Of a stretch of 27,711 nt of DNA, positions 7,687 through 15,151 are shown one piece after another. Numbering within the stretch: position 1 is the stretch's first letter; the number at the start of each line of letters is the position of its first letter. The notes under the pieces were generated by a model. That model made no database searches and had not been told where the DNA came from. It saw only the letters and a list, made by a program, of their open reading frames with translations. The position numbers were made by a program, and so were the translations under genes. Source of the DNA: Candidatus Trichofilum aggregatum (GTDB lineage: Bacteria; Chloroflexota; Anaerolineae; Promineifilales; Promineifilaceae); contig JADJUV010000085.1 in the NCBI GenBank assembly GCA_016716885.1, positions 1-27,711 of the forward strand, given 5' to 3'.

Positions 7687-9068
7687 GCCCTGACGTTTGA
7701 GTTGAGTTCCGGTTTGGCCCGCAAAAGGAGATCGACCTCTTGCCAGGTGGTTATGTTGCGATAAGCGTGTAGTAAAACTGACTGCTGCTGGGCTGCACTG
7801 AGGTGCAAAAATTGATTCTTCACTTCCGACCAGATAGTGACTGGGTCACCCGGTTGGAACAAACCCACTTTTAGCATGAGGTGATAGACAAAATGAAGGT
7901 ATTCTGCGTTGCCAATGATACCTGCCAGCGGTTGAGTTACGTCGTCTGGTAAGGTGAGTTCTGGTGCGGGCACAGTCAGAACAATATCCTTGGCCTTCGG
8001 ATAGACGAACTGTTTCTGTTTGTGGGCCTGGATCAACTCCTGAGGGACGTATCCCCACGCTTTAAGACTCTGGTAGAGGCGCTCCAGGGTGGGACGGGGT
8101 TGTTGCGGCCGCAACGCGGGTGGTTTGTTTTGCCACAAGAGCATCAGTTGGGAGATGGCCTGAAGCAAGGCCCCAACATCGGCCGGGTGGTTGTGCTGGG
8201 ATACCGGTACGAAAGGGGTTTCCTGGGCCTCCGGTAATTGTTCGGCCAGGAGTACGGATAGCGGCCGCATCAAAACGCCGGGTACAAAATCTGCCGGGTG
8301 ATAATACGAGGAAAAATGCCCTGGCATGGTCAACCCTTTTTCCCGGAGATGGAAGAAGTAGTTATCCACTTTTTTGTACTGCTTAATGGGTCCCCAATGT
8401 TTGGCCAGACTCAAAATGGCGTCCCCAGTCACCATTGTGCTTTCCCTCATGAGGGCTACTGCCCACAAAACCTGGCGATGCTCTTGATTAAACGAGTCCA
8501 CCGACTGCCGAATATTGTCTGGTTCAGTCAGCAGGCTCATCATTTGTGAGACCAGAGCGGCTTTTGTGTTGCCCTTCAGGGTCCAGCCAAGACCGTCGGC
8601 CAGGTCACGTAACTCCTGCATTTTGAATTGCTCCAGGTATTGAGCAAAGGCCTGCGACTGGTGCGTCTGCCGGGCGGCCCAGGTGAACTGAATCCATTCC
8701 GGTGGCTTATCCGGGGTGTGGCTGGGGGGATGAGCGATGGGTATCACTTCGAGTCCGTCTAGCATGTAGGCCGTGTGCGGCTCGACTACCTGGCGGAAGG
8801 TATGGGGCTGGCGTACCCATTTGAGCAGAACGGCAGCGATATGTTTGCAGAAGCCAGACCAGTCATCAGGGCAGTTACAGGTGGCCCATAATTCGCCTAA
8901 TTCAACGCCCGTTTCTACTTCGAAACTATCATGGAAGGTGGCGCAGAGTTTGCGGCCGCGGTGTTCGGCCATCGTTAGCTGTTTGAGATACGGTTCCGCC
9001 TGCTGCAAAATGGTCCGATTCAGGCGACCCTTCACGTAGTTCTCATTAAGCGTTTCTAGTGTAAGCAT
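7683..9068 (-). CDS. SWIM zinc-finger protein (461 aa)
   Basis: A SWIM zinc-binding motif is clear: C64-x-C66-x7-C74-x-H76 (WATCNC...GFCKHI), preceded by a short beta-rich region and followed by a helix, as in the family. SWIM domains bind DNA or protein and accompany SWI2/SNF2 helicases and recombination factors. Residues 148-180 look like a SAP-type helix-extension-helix (LRDLADGLGWTLKGNTKAALV), and residues 185-300 are helical, of winged-helix character as in Helicase_C_3 proteins. The gene starts 31 bp after the XPB stop and overlaps the next gene by four bases, so all three are almost certainly one transcript. I infer a DNA-binding accessory role with XPB. The SAP call is weak. Octamers are at 8105, 8261 and 8952, encoding Arg-Pro twice and Gly-Arg once. 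Confidence 0.75.
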   Translation of the reverse strand: MLTLETLNENYVKGRLNRTILQQAEPYLKQLTMAEHRGRKLCATFHDSFEVETGVELGELWATCNCPDDWSGFCKHIAAVLLKWVRQPHTFRQVVEPHTAYMLDGLEVIPIAHPPSHTPDKPPEWIQFTWAARQTHQSQAFAQYLEQFKMQELRDLADGLGWTLKGNTKAALVSQMMSLLTEPDNIRQSVDSFNQEHRQVLWAVALMRESTMVTGDAILSLAKHWGPIKQYKKVDNYFFHLREKGLTMPGHFSSYYHPADFVPGVLMRPLSVLLAEQLPEAQETPFVPVSQHNHPADVGALLQAISQLMLLWQNKPPALRPQQPRPTLERLYQSLKAWGYVPQELIQAHKQKQFVYPKAKDIVLTVPAPELTLPDDVTQPLAGIIGNAEYLHFVYHLMLKVGLFQPGDPVTIWSEVKNQFLHLSAAQQQSVLLHAYRNITTWQEVDLLLRAKPELNSNVRA

Positions 9069-9099
9069 AAAATTGCCCCATCCCCATTATTATTGTTTA

Positions 9100-10839
9100 T
9101 CAGCCCTTCGCCCCTGGCAATCGCTTCGGTTCATAATCGGTCACCTCATCATCATACAAAATGAAATATTGATACCCCTGCTCAGTCAAAAACAGTTGCC
9201 GATTAGCGCTGAACTCCTGATCTTGCGTGTCTTTTGTTACCAGGGTGTAAAAATGGGCCATGTGATCACTGTCCGACTTGGGGCGCAAAATGCGTCCCAG
9301 CCGCTGGGCCTCTTCTTGACGACTACCAAAGGTGCCACTGACCTGGATCATCACATTGGCGTTGGGCAAGTCAATAGCAAAATTGCCCACTTTGGAGATG
9401 ATGATGCGGTTAATTTCCCCCGTCTTGAACTGTTGAAATAGCTCTTGCCGCTTCTTGACGGGCGTTTGCCCGGTAATAATGGCAAACCCATACCGTTTTT
9501 CCAGTTCCGCTAACTGCTCCAGGTACATACCAATAATCAATACCTGATCTTCACGATGTTTGTCCAGAAGTTCATCCAGGACATTCATTTTGCGGGGATT
9601 CTCGGCGGCAACACGGTACTTCTCCCGAGGTTCGCTGGTAGCATAGATGAAGCGCAAATCATCGGCCAGGGGGATACGCACTTCTACCACATCGGCGGTG
9701 GCAATCCACCCTTGCCGCTCCAAATCTTTCCAGGGCACATCATACTTTTTGGGGCCAATGAGGGCGAACACATCTTCTTCGCGCTCATCTTCCCGCACCA
9801 GGGTGGCCGTCAGCCCTAACCGCCGCCGCGCCTGAAGATCGGCGGTGATGCTGAAAACGGGGGCGGGTAGCAGATGCACTTCGTCGTATATGATGAGTCC
9901 CCAGTTGCGCTCATTAAAGAGGCCAAAATGGGGAAACGCTTCCTCGGTGAAGGTATCTTTGCTGCTGCCGCGCTTGCGGTAGGTCATGGTTTGGTAGGTG
10001 GAGATAGTGACCGGGCGGATTTCTTTGCGCAGGCCGGTGTACTCACCTACTTCTTCGGCCGACAGGGTGGTTTTATCAATTAGCTCATCAATCCATTGGC
10101 GCACGGAGACGGTGTTGGGGGTGAGGATGAGGGTGTTGCATTGCATTTGGGCCATTACGGAGAGGCCAACGATGGTTTTGCCCGCGCCACAGGGCAGGAC
10201 GATGACGCCGGAACCGCCATGTGCGGCTCCCCCGGCATAAAAAACTTCGCCAGCTTCGGCCTGATAATGGCGCAGGGAAAACGGCTTTTCGTGCAGGGTT
10301 CGCGGCCGCAACGCGAATGACAGCTCTTCTCCATCCAGATACCCGGCCAGGTCCGCTACCGGGTAGCCGATGTTGACCATCGCTTGTTTGATGTGGCCCC
10401 GCTGGGCCGCATTCATCAGCAGTGTATGCGCATCTAGCGGACGGATGATGTACGGTTTGAGGGACTTGTGGCGCGAAACTTCCACAATAAGGTGGGGATC
10501 ATCGGAAACAAGATGAAGTTCGTGTCCTTCTTTGACCAGTTTGGCTCGACCATAACGGGCCATGTACTCGCGGATATCTACCTGGACGTTGTGGGGGAGG
10601 GGGTATTTGCTGTATTGCTCCAGCCCTTGCAGGATAACAGCCGCGGCAAGACCGGTCGCGGCCGCGTTCCAAAGCGACAGCGGCGAAATGCGGTAGGTGT
10701 GAACGTACTCCGGGCTTTTCTCGAGTTCGGCAAAGCGGGCCAACACATCACGAGCCAGCGGGTAAAGAGGGTTATCTACTTCTAGTAAAACGGTTTTGTC
10801 CCCCTGCACAATAAGGGGGTTCTGCGGGTTATAACTCAT
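9100..10839 (-). CDS. xpb: XPB-type superfamily 2 DNA helicase
   Basis: This is a 3'-5' DNA translocase of the XPB/Ssl2 family, linked in archaea and actinobacteria to repair. Residues 1-180 contain the N-terminal damage-recognition-like domain. The motor has Walker A PCGAGKT (216-222), the DEVH box (319-322), motif III with GLTATLVRED (342-351), in which R349-E350-D351 is the RED motif typical of XPB, and motif VI QRLGRILRP (512-520). Length (579) fits bacterial XPB. It is the first gene of a minus-strand operon whose next genes encode a SWIM protein and Helicase_C_3 partners; no Bax1-type nuclease is nearby. A DEDDh exonuclease is encoded divergently 555 bp away. The ribosome-binding site is weak. 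Octamers at 10302 and 10658. Confidence 0.93.
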   Translation of the reverse strand: MSYNPQNPLIVQGDKTVLLEVDNPLYPLARDVLARFAELEKSPEYVHTYRISPLSLWNAAATGLAAAVILQGLEQYSKYPLPHNVQVDIREYMARYGRAKLVKEGHELHLVSDDPHLIVEVSRHKSLKPYIIRPLDAHTLLMNAAQRGHIKQAMVNIGYPVADLAGYLDGEELSFALRPRTLHEKPFSLRHYQAEAGEVFYAGGAAHGGSGVIVLPCGAGKTIVGLSVMAQMQCNTLILTPNTVSVRQWIDELIDKTTLSAEEVGEYTGLRKEIRPVTISTYQTMTYRKRGSSKDTFTEEAFPHFGLFNERNWGLIIYDEVHLLPAPVFSITADLQARRRLGLTATLVREDEREEDVFALIGPKKYDVPWKDLERQGWIATADVVEVRIPLADDLRFIYATSEPREKYRVAAENPRKMNVLDELLDKHREDQVLIIGMYLEQLAELEKRYGFAIITGQTPVKKRQELFQQFKTGEINRIIISKVGNFAIDLPNANVMIQVSGTFGSRQEEAQRLGRILRPKSDSDHMAHFYTLVTKDTQDQEFSANRQLFLTEQGYQYFILYDDEVTDYEPKRLPGAKG

Positions 10840-10862
10840 AATTCATCTCGGTTAGTGTAACA

Positions 10863-10924
10863 TATCTATACAGGTACTCGTTCCACACGGAGCGTAGGAA
10901 AAAGTTCAGACACCTGTATAGATA
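10863..10924. repeat. 13-bp inverted repeat upstream of xpb
   Basis: tatctatacaggt (10863-10875) and its exact complement (10912-10924) flank a 36-base spacer. It lies 24 bp upstream of the xpb start, so it could be a binding site or a leader structure. Its loop contains a decayed copy of the ttccac...gtggaa hairpin seen at 3834-3852. A second, weaker inverted pair (cgctagagga with tcctctagcg) lies at about 10957-11007. Confidence 0.5.
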
Positions 10925-11030
10925 AAGTGTAACTTAAGTTTAGCGTTCAGAGCGAGCGCTAGAGGATTTTCCAGAGTAATTCCGCCTCGCTCTTTCTCCT
11001 CTAGCGTTCAAGAAAAAGATTTTGTTTGTC

Positions 11031-11112
11031 GTGACCGCTTTAGCGGGCTAGCACCAGCCCGCTAAAGCGGTCACGACATACCAAGACCCCAAATGATTAT
11101 CTGAATAGCTCT
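11031..11112. repeat. 19-bp perfect hairpin plus shared flank (copy of 6666-6743 element)
   Basis: gtgaccgctttagcgggct (11031-11049) pairs exactly with 11056-11074 around a six-base loop. The downstream block atgattatctgaa (11093-11105) is shared with the copy at 6725-6737. It is in the divergent spacer between xpb and the exonuclease region. There is no T-run. Confidence 0.7.
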
Positions 11113-11142
11113 AGAGCCGCTCGATTTTAGCAGGATGAGCAA

Positions 11143-11316
11143 ATGTTTTCGAGTAAGGATTGTAGCCGCTGTATGGGGCAAGCTGCCATCCTACCTGATG
11201 AATTTGCCTGCACTCTCGTCCATATTTATGATTACCTTGTTCACGACGAACTGATATATGAAGCGGATCATCCGAGGCGGGTGATCAACGAAGCAAATGG
11301 CGTATCTTCTCAATAA
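11143..11316 (+). CDS. Possible small protein (57 aa), unknown
   Basis: This frame is short. It has ATG at 11143 with a weak GGATGAG upstream. The product starts MFSSKDCSRCMGQ, with a CxxC pair, and continues with a mixed, protein-like composition (DEFACTLVHIYDYLVHDELIYEA). It ends inside the left arm of the hairpin at 11306-11366 and 78 bp before the exonuclease start. I recognise no family. It could equally be a chance frame; codon statistics over the genome would be needed. If real, it might be a leader-type or accessory gene of the exonuclease. Confidence 0.3.
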   Translation: MFSSKDCSRCMGQAAILPDEFACTLVHIYDYLVHDELIYEADHPRRVINEANGVSSQ

Positions 11317-11366
11317 CTTGGGTGGCTTGGTCAGGAGACCGGCCACAGCCCCGAAATATTGAGAAG
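11306..11366 (+). promoter_or_regulatory. Putative structured leader upstream of the exonuclease
   Basis: cttctcaata (11306-11315) pairs perfectly with tattgagaag (11357-11366). Inside, gtggc/gccac and ggt/acc form an inner stem with loop CAGGAG. The structure ends 13 bases before the AAGGAG ribosome-binding site of the exonuclease, so it could modulate translation. No known riboswitch consensus was recognised. Confidence 0.4.
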
Positions 11367-11394
11367 TTACCAAAAAGAGAAGGAGTACCCTATC

Positions 11395-11958
11395 ATGGTT
11401 AATGCAGATCGCTTCAGGGCGCAAAACCGTTTTGAGGAGCTGGCTGGTATAGATGATTGGCTGGTGCTGGATACTGAGACAACCGGACTTGAGACTTATG
11501 ATGAAATTGTGAGTATTGCTGTTATTTCGGCGGCTGGAGAGGTGCTGCTCCATGAACTGATTCGCCCGGCCCAACCTATTTCACCCCAGGCCAGGGCGGT
11601 GCATGGAATTACCGATGAGCAGGTGGCAACCGCGGCCGCGTTTCCTGAGCTTTACCCCAGGCTGGCTGAACTATTAACAGGGCGGCGGGTGCTGGCTTAC
11701 AATGCCAACTTTGACAGCAAGATGTTGCGGCAAACGTGTAAACGGTATGGCCTACCTGTGATTAAGGCGGAGTGGGAATGTGTTATGGAGCTGTACGCGG
11801 CCGCGAAAGGACAATGGTCCAGGCGTCACGGGTTTCTCTGGTGCAAATTAGGCGATGCCTGTCGGCGGGAACAGATTGTGGTAGACAGCGCCCATGAAGC
11901 CTGTGCTGATGCCCAGGCCACCCGGCGACTGGTTCTAGCCGTGGGAAAAAAGAAGTAA
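11395..11958 (+). CDS. DEDDh 3'-5' exonuclease (DnaQ/epsilon-like)
   Basis: All five catalytic residues of the DEDDh class are visible: D26 and E28 in LDTETTG (Exo I), D107 in YNANFD (Exo II), and H167 and D172 in HEACADA (Exo III). With the ATG at 11395, which has AAGGAG at 11380-11385, the protein has 187 residues, a stand-alone exonuclease domain of normal length; the earlier TTG frame at 11359 lies in a hairpin and is less likely. Such enzymes trim 3' ends of DNA or RNA with two metal ions; without extra domains the substrate is unknown. It diverges from the XPB operon, so a repair role is possible but not shown. Octamers at 11632 and 11797 each encode Ala-Ala-Ala. Confidence 0.9.
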   Translation: MVNADRFRAQNRFEELAGIDDWLVLDTETTGLETYDEIVSIAVISAAGEVLLHELIRPAQPISPQARAVHGITDEQVATAAAFPELYPRLAELLTGRRVLAYNANFDSKMLRQTCKRYGLPVIKAEWECVMELYAAAKGQWSRRHGFLWCKLGDACRREQIVVDSAHEACADAQATRRLVLAVGKKK

Positions 11959-11961
11959 CTC

Positions 11962-12030
11962 GACATTGGCGTTTTTTGTGCTGACCTCTGGAGACTAAGA
12001 GACTGAGAGATTAAGAGATTTCCAGAGGTC
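11962..12030. repeat. 29-bp repeat block and 9-bp hairpin after the exonuclease
   Basis: The block 11962-11990 matches 6632-6660 with one mismatch. Its end, gacctctgg (11983-11991), pairs with ccagaggtc (12022-12030) around a purine-rich loop. It lies between two converging genes and may act in termination, although no T-run follows. Confidence 0.6.
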
Positions 12031-12120
12031 GTCCAAATTTTCGCCAGAGTCGAAGAAGTAAGTGGTACGGAACGAGAACGTGCATAGATACAAATCGGCA
12101 AAAATAGTGCTCGTGTTCTG

Positions 12121-12729
12121 TCAGTCAGGTAATGACGTCACCCCTTCGGCCCCAGCCATCATGGCCACGAGCCGCTCTTCGAGCAGGCCATAACCAGTGT
12201 GCCGAATTTCCAGAGGCAGCCCCAGGTAGGTGGCGATGCCTTCGGCCCGTTCCACTAAATCCGGGTCATGGTTTTGCACCATGTACACCAACCGTTGGTA
12301 GTGGCGGAAATAATCTTCCTTCAACTGGGGAAACCGATCCAGCCCCAACCCTTTGATGACCGTGCCGCGAAAGCCGCGCACCAGAAAATCAGTCAGGAAA
12401 AATGTACCCGGCTCCTCGTCCATGAGGTCGTGGAAGGTTTGGCCGCCGTACATTTCGTAGCAGTGAGGCCCCTCGATGCGCTCCAGGTTGTATTTGTTTA
12501 GCAGGCTGTCTAACGCGCCGCGTGAGCCGCAATCGCCAAAAACGACGATGACGCGGCTGTATTGGTCGCGGATAGCCAGGAAGCGTTTTTCGACATCGGG
12601 GGCGATGCGCTCCGGGTACATGTGATCAATGGCGGGGATGCCGATGACCTCGGCGTCCCAGCCGTGCCGGGTGATGATGTCTAGGACTTCGCGGGCCAGG
12701 GCACCGCAGATGATGAAGGCGGTTTTCAT
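12121..12729 (-). CDS. DUF1638 family protein
   Basis: The 202-residue protein matches the DUF1638 pattern: a Rossmann-like start (AFIICGALAREV), VFGDCGSRG with C67, HCYEMYGG with C90, and EEPGTFFLTDFLVRGF. It is soluble, with no signal peptide. DUF1638 proteins are of unknown function; from memory some lie near corrinoid and C1 methyl-transfer genes. That fits the metV-metF-methyltransferase operon 900 bp away on the other strand, but the link is only suggestive. Cys and His residues (C8, C67, H89, C90, H100) could bind metal. Its start overlaps the DinB-like stop by four bases (12726-12729), so the two are coupled. It is one of very few longer genes here with no GCGGCCGC. Confidence 0.8.
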   Translation of the reverse strand: MKTAFIICGALAREVLDIITRHGWDAEVIGIPAIDHMYPERIAPDVEKRFLAIRDQYSRVIVVFGDCGSRGALDSLLNKYNLERIEGPHCYEMYGGQTFHDLMDEEPGTFFLTDFLVRGFRGTVIKGLGLDRFPQLKEDYFRHYQRLVYMVQNHDPDLVERAEGIATYLGLPLEIRHTGYGLLEERLVAMMAGAEGVTSLPD

Positions 12730-13208
12730 GATGGGTTGATTGCGGCCGCGTTCCGCCGCACATCCTGTTGAATGTCAATCAGTTGATTCAGGTGTTCGGT
12801 GTCGTGCTCCACAAGCATTTGTACCAGATAACGAAGTTTGGTAGCCCCTTGGGTTTCGTGCGTAGCGGGCCGTTGCCAGGCCCCGGGGGGTAACGCTTGC
12901 AGATAGTCTACGGTTTGGGTGCGGGCGGCGGCAAATTGGGTCAACAAATCAGGCAAAGGGGTGGTGGGTTGGATGGTCTCATCGGGGTGAATGGTGGGGA
13001 GGAAGGGGTTGTCGGTGGTGACGACGTGTTGCAGGCGGGCCAGGTAACGGACTTCTACGGTCAACAGATGGGCCAGGAGTTGGGTCATGGACCAGTGAGC
13101 GGGGGCGGGGGAGAGGGTCGCGGCCGCGGCAGTCACATTCTTCAGCATAAGCTGCAAATCGGCGGGCATAGCCGTCAGGGCCTCTAATAAAACGATCCGT
13201 TTACTCAT
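12726..13208 (-). CDS. DinB-like (DinB_2) four-helix protein
   Basis: This 160-residue, all-helical protein has the DinB/YfiT layout: HWSMTQLLAHLLTVE (H38, H47) in the second helix and EHDTEHLNQL near residue 133, which place His residues for a divalent metal. The fold includes mycothiol- or bacillithiol-dependent thiol transferases and many uncharacterised members; the substrate is unknown. GAAGGA lies about 12 bases before ATG, rather far. It is coupled to DUF1638 by an ATGA overlap. It diverges from metV across a repeat-rich 450-bp spacer. Octamers are at 12742 (near the C-terminus) and 13120. Confidence 0.75.
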   Translation of the reverse strand: MSKRIVLLEALTAMPADLQLMLKNVTAAAATLSPAPAHWSMTQLLAHLLTVEVRYLARLQHVVTTDNPFLPTIHPDETIQPTTPLPDLLTQFAAARTQTVDYLQALPPGAWQRPATHETQGATKLRYLVQMLVEHDTEHLNQLIDIQQDVRRNAAAINPS

Positions 13209-13284
13209 TCATCAGCCGTCCTTCAGCACTATTTGTGGGAATGGTTCACAACCGCAATAATAGGCTGAAAACGCCGAATTGAGA

Positions 13285-13645
13285 AGTCGCTACTCGCAAA
13301 AGGGGGGGGGGGGTGGGGAGCGCGCGGGCGCCCGGCCCCCCCCGCCCCGGTCCCGCGGGGGGAGGGGAAGGGGGGGAAAAGGGGGGGGGGGGGGGGGGGG
13401 GGCGGGGCTCTGGGGGGGGGGGGGGGGGGGGGGGGTTACAACAACGAATTGAAGGAAGGAACGAATTAAAACCAACCTGTTGTCGCAGGGGGTATGGGGG
13501 CGTGAACGCCCACTCGCTACTCGCAAAAGGTTACATCAACGGATTGGGGAAAGGAACGGATTAAGACGCGTTGGCGGTGGGGTATGAACGCCCACTCGCC
13601 ACTCGCTACTCGTGAGGGGTTACATCAACGGATTGGGGATTGGTA
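13285..13645. repeat. Three degenerate direct repeats upstream of metV
   Basis: The spacer 13209-13660 holds three copies of a unit made of an actcgctactcgc block, then gttacatcaacggattgg and a purine-rich tail. Copy 2 starts at 13504 and copy 3 at 13586, about 82 bp apart. Copy 1 begins near 13285 and is interrupted by the G-rich tract 13302-13435. The third copy ends about 16 bp before the metV start and may hold its promoter or leader. Confidence 0.6.
13302..13435. other. Extreme G-rich tract, possible assembly artefact
   Basis: It includes runs of 12, 22 and 24 consecutive G, with a few C-rich patches. It sits exactly where copies 2 and 3 of the flanking repeat have a plain aaagg-ttac junction, as an insertion of about 130 bp. 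If real it would form G-quadruplexes; low-quality sequence is at least as likely. Confidence 0.7.
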
Positions 13646-13660
13646 GTGGGGTGACAGCTT

Positions 13661-14146
13661 ATGTGGCGCTGGTTGCAGAATTATCCGCATGGTTTGGAGC
13701 GAGCGTATCGGCTGACACACCGATTATTTGTGTGGCTGGACCCGGTGATCCGGCGGTTGGGGTATCGGCGGGTGGATGGTTGGTTGCGGCCGCTAGAGGA
13801 GTTCGGTAAAAGGGCGGTGTTTGACTGCCAAATGTGCGGGCAGTGTGTGCTCCATTCCACCGGTATGACCTGCCCCATGACCTGCCCCAAAAATTTGCGC
13901 AACGGGCCATGCGGCGGGGTGCGCCCCAACGGCCATTGTGAAGTGATCCCGGAGATGCCTTGCATCTGGGTGGTGGCGTATGAACGTTCGCAGCAGATGC
14001 CGGATTTTGGGCCAGAGATTAATCTCATTCAGCCGCCGGTTAACCGGCAGTTGGCTGGCTCGTCGGCCTGGATTAACATGCTGACCGAGGAAGACAAGAA
14101 GACGCCCCCGGGTTGGGTGAGCCTGCAAGACATTCGGGTGGAGTAA
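13661..14146 (+). CDS. metV: MetV-type iron-sulfur subunit (MTHFR C-terminal domain family)
   Basis: The 161-residue protein contains the cysteine-rich signature of the methylenetetrahydrofolate reductase C-terminal (MetV) family: C56-x2-C59-x2-C62, then TGMTCPMTCPK (C71, C75), NGPCGG (C84), and further C93 and C101. These bind Fe-S cluster or zinc and form the partner of MetF in acetogen-type reductases, which reduce methylene-THF to methyl-THF without the NADH-linked domain used in E. coli. MetF follows nine bases downstream, confirming the pair. The ATG at 13661 has GGGGTGA upstream. No Hdr- or RnfC-type subunits are next to it, so the electron donor is unknown. The octamer at 13786 encodes Arg-Pro. 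Confidence 0.85.
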   Translation: MWRWLQNYPHGLERAYRLTHRLFVWLDPVIRRLGYRRVDGWLRPLEEFGKRAVFDCQMCGQCVLHSTGMTCPMTCPKNLRNGPCGGVRPNGHCEVIPEMPCIWVVAYERSQQMPDFGPEINLIQPPVNRQLAGSSAWINMLTEEDKKTPPGWVSLQDIRVE

Positions 14147-14155
14147 AGGTTGCCT

Positions 14156-15139
14156 ATGTTGCCCATTGAACCCCCTTTTAAATCGGATGGTCGCCTGGAA
14201 CGGGTGTTGCGGTCGGGGCGGTTTGCCGTGACGGCGGAGTTGAACCCGCCGGATAGTGCGGATCCGCAGGAGGTGTATGATGCCGCGCTGGTGCTGTCCT
14301 CGGTGTGTGATGCGATTAACGCGACGGATGCTTCCGGGGCGAATTGTCATATGTCCAGCGTGGCGATTTGTGCTTTGTTGACGCGGGCCGGGTATGCCCC
14401 GATTTTGCAGGTGTCGTGCCGGGACCGTAACCGGATTGCTATGCAGGGGGATGTGCTGGGCGCGGCCGCGATGGGTGTCTGTAATGTCCTTTGTCTCACG
14501 GGTGATGATGTGACGGCCGGGGATCAGCCCCAGGCTAAGCGGGTGTTTGACTTTGATTCTATCCAACTGCTCCGTACCATCAAGATTATGCGTGATGAGG
14601 GGATGTTTCTAAGCGGTCGCAAACTTAAGGTGCGGCCGCGCTTGTTTTTGGGTGCGGCCGCGAACCCCTTTGTGCCCCCCTATGATTGGCGACCGTTGCG
14701 TCTGGCGAAAAAGATCGAAGCCGGCGCCGACTTCATCCAGACCCAATATTGTTTCGATGTGCCCCGCCTGCGCCAGTTCATGAGCCGGGTGTGCGATTTG
14801 GGTTTACACGAAAAAGCGTTTATCCTGGTGGGCGTTGGCCCGTTGCGCTCGGAGAAAACGGCCGAATTTATGCGCACCAAAGTCCCCGGTGTGGTCATTC
14901 CTGATGCGGGGGTAGAGCGGCTACGCCAGACACCCGGCCCGCGCCAGCGGGAAGAGGGCAAACAAATTTGCATTGAAATCATCCAACAGGTGCGTGAAAT
15001 GGCCGGGGTGGCCGGGGTGCATGTGATGGCCTATCGGCAAGAGGAGCTGGTGGCGGAGATTATAGAAGCAGCAGGTTTGTTGCCGCGGCCGCAGCGCACC
15101 GGTTTTGTGAGCCAGGAAATGTCACGACGGAGGAAGTAG
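14156..15139 (+). CDS. metF: Methylenetetrahydrofolate reductase MetF
   Basis: This TIM-barrel flavoprotein converts 5,10-methylene-THF to 5-methyl-THF. Diagnostic stretches are FAVTAELNPPDSADP at the first strand, with the catalytic-type Glu (AEL), LCLTGDD in the flavin/folate region, ANPF near the middle, and ADFIQTQYCFD, the conserved Q-T-Q segment. With the ATG at 14156 (AAAGG seven bases upstream) it has 327 residues, slightly longer than E. coli MetF. A TTG at 14150 is the alternative start. It lies between metV and a pterin-binding methyltransferase with 12-bp spacing, a compact C1 operon. Four octamers fall in it (14462, 14632, 14654, 15085). Confidence 0.92.
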   Translation: MLPIEPPFKSDGRLERVLRSGRFAVTAELNPPDSADPQEVYDAALVLSSVCDAINATDASGANCHMSSVAICALLTRAGYAPILQVSCRDRNRIAMQGDVLGAAAMGVCNVLCLTGDDVTAGDQPQAKRVFDFDSIQLLRTIKIMRDEGMFLSGRKLKVRPRLFLGAAANPFVPPYDWRPLRLAKKIEAGADFIQTQYCFDVPRLRQFMSRVCDLGLHEKAFILVGVGPLRSEKTAEFMRTKVPGVVIPDAGVERLRQTPGPRQREEGKQICIEIIQQVREMAGVAGVHVMAYRQEELVAEIIEAAGLLPRPQRTGFVSQEMSRRRK

Positions 15140-15151
15140 AAGGAGACCCCC

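Noticed and set aside
11191..11574. A minus-strand frame of 127 residues opposite the exonuclease start
   Set aside because: It overlaps the well-supported exonuclease start and the hairpin leader and shows no recognisable motif.
13290..13564. Pro-rich and Gly-rich frames across the G tract
   Set aside because: They are translations of G/C homopolymers without real composition or ribosome-binding sites.
13793..14566. A 257-residue minus-strand frame over metV/metF
   Set aside because: It is His/Arg-rich, typical of an antisense shadow, and covers two well-identified genes.
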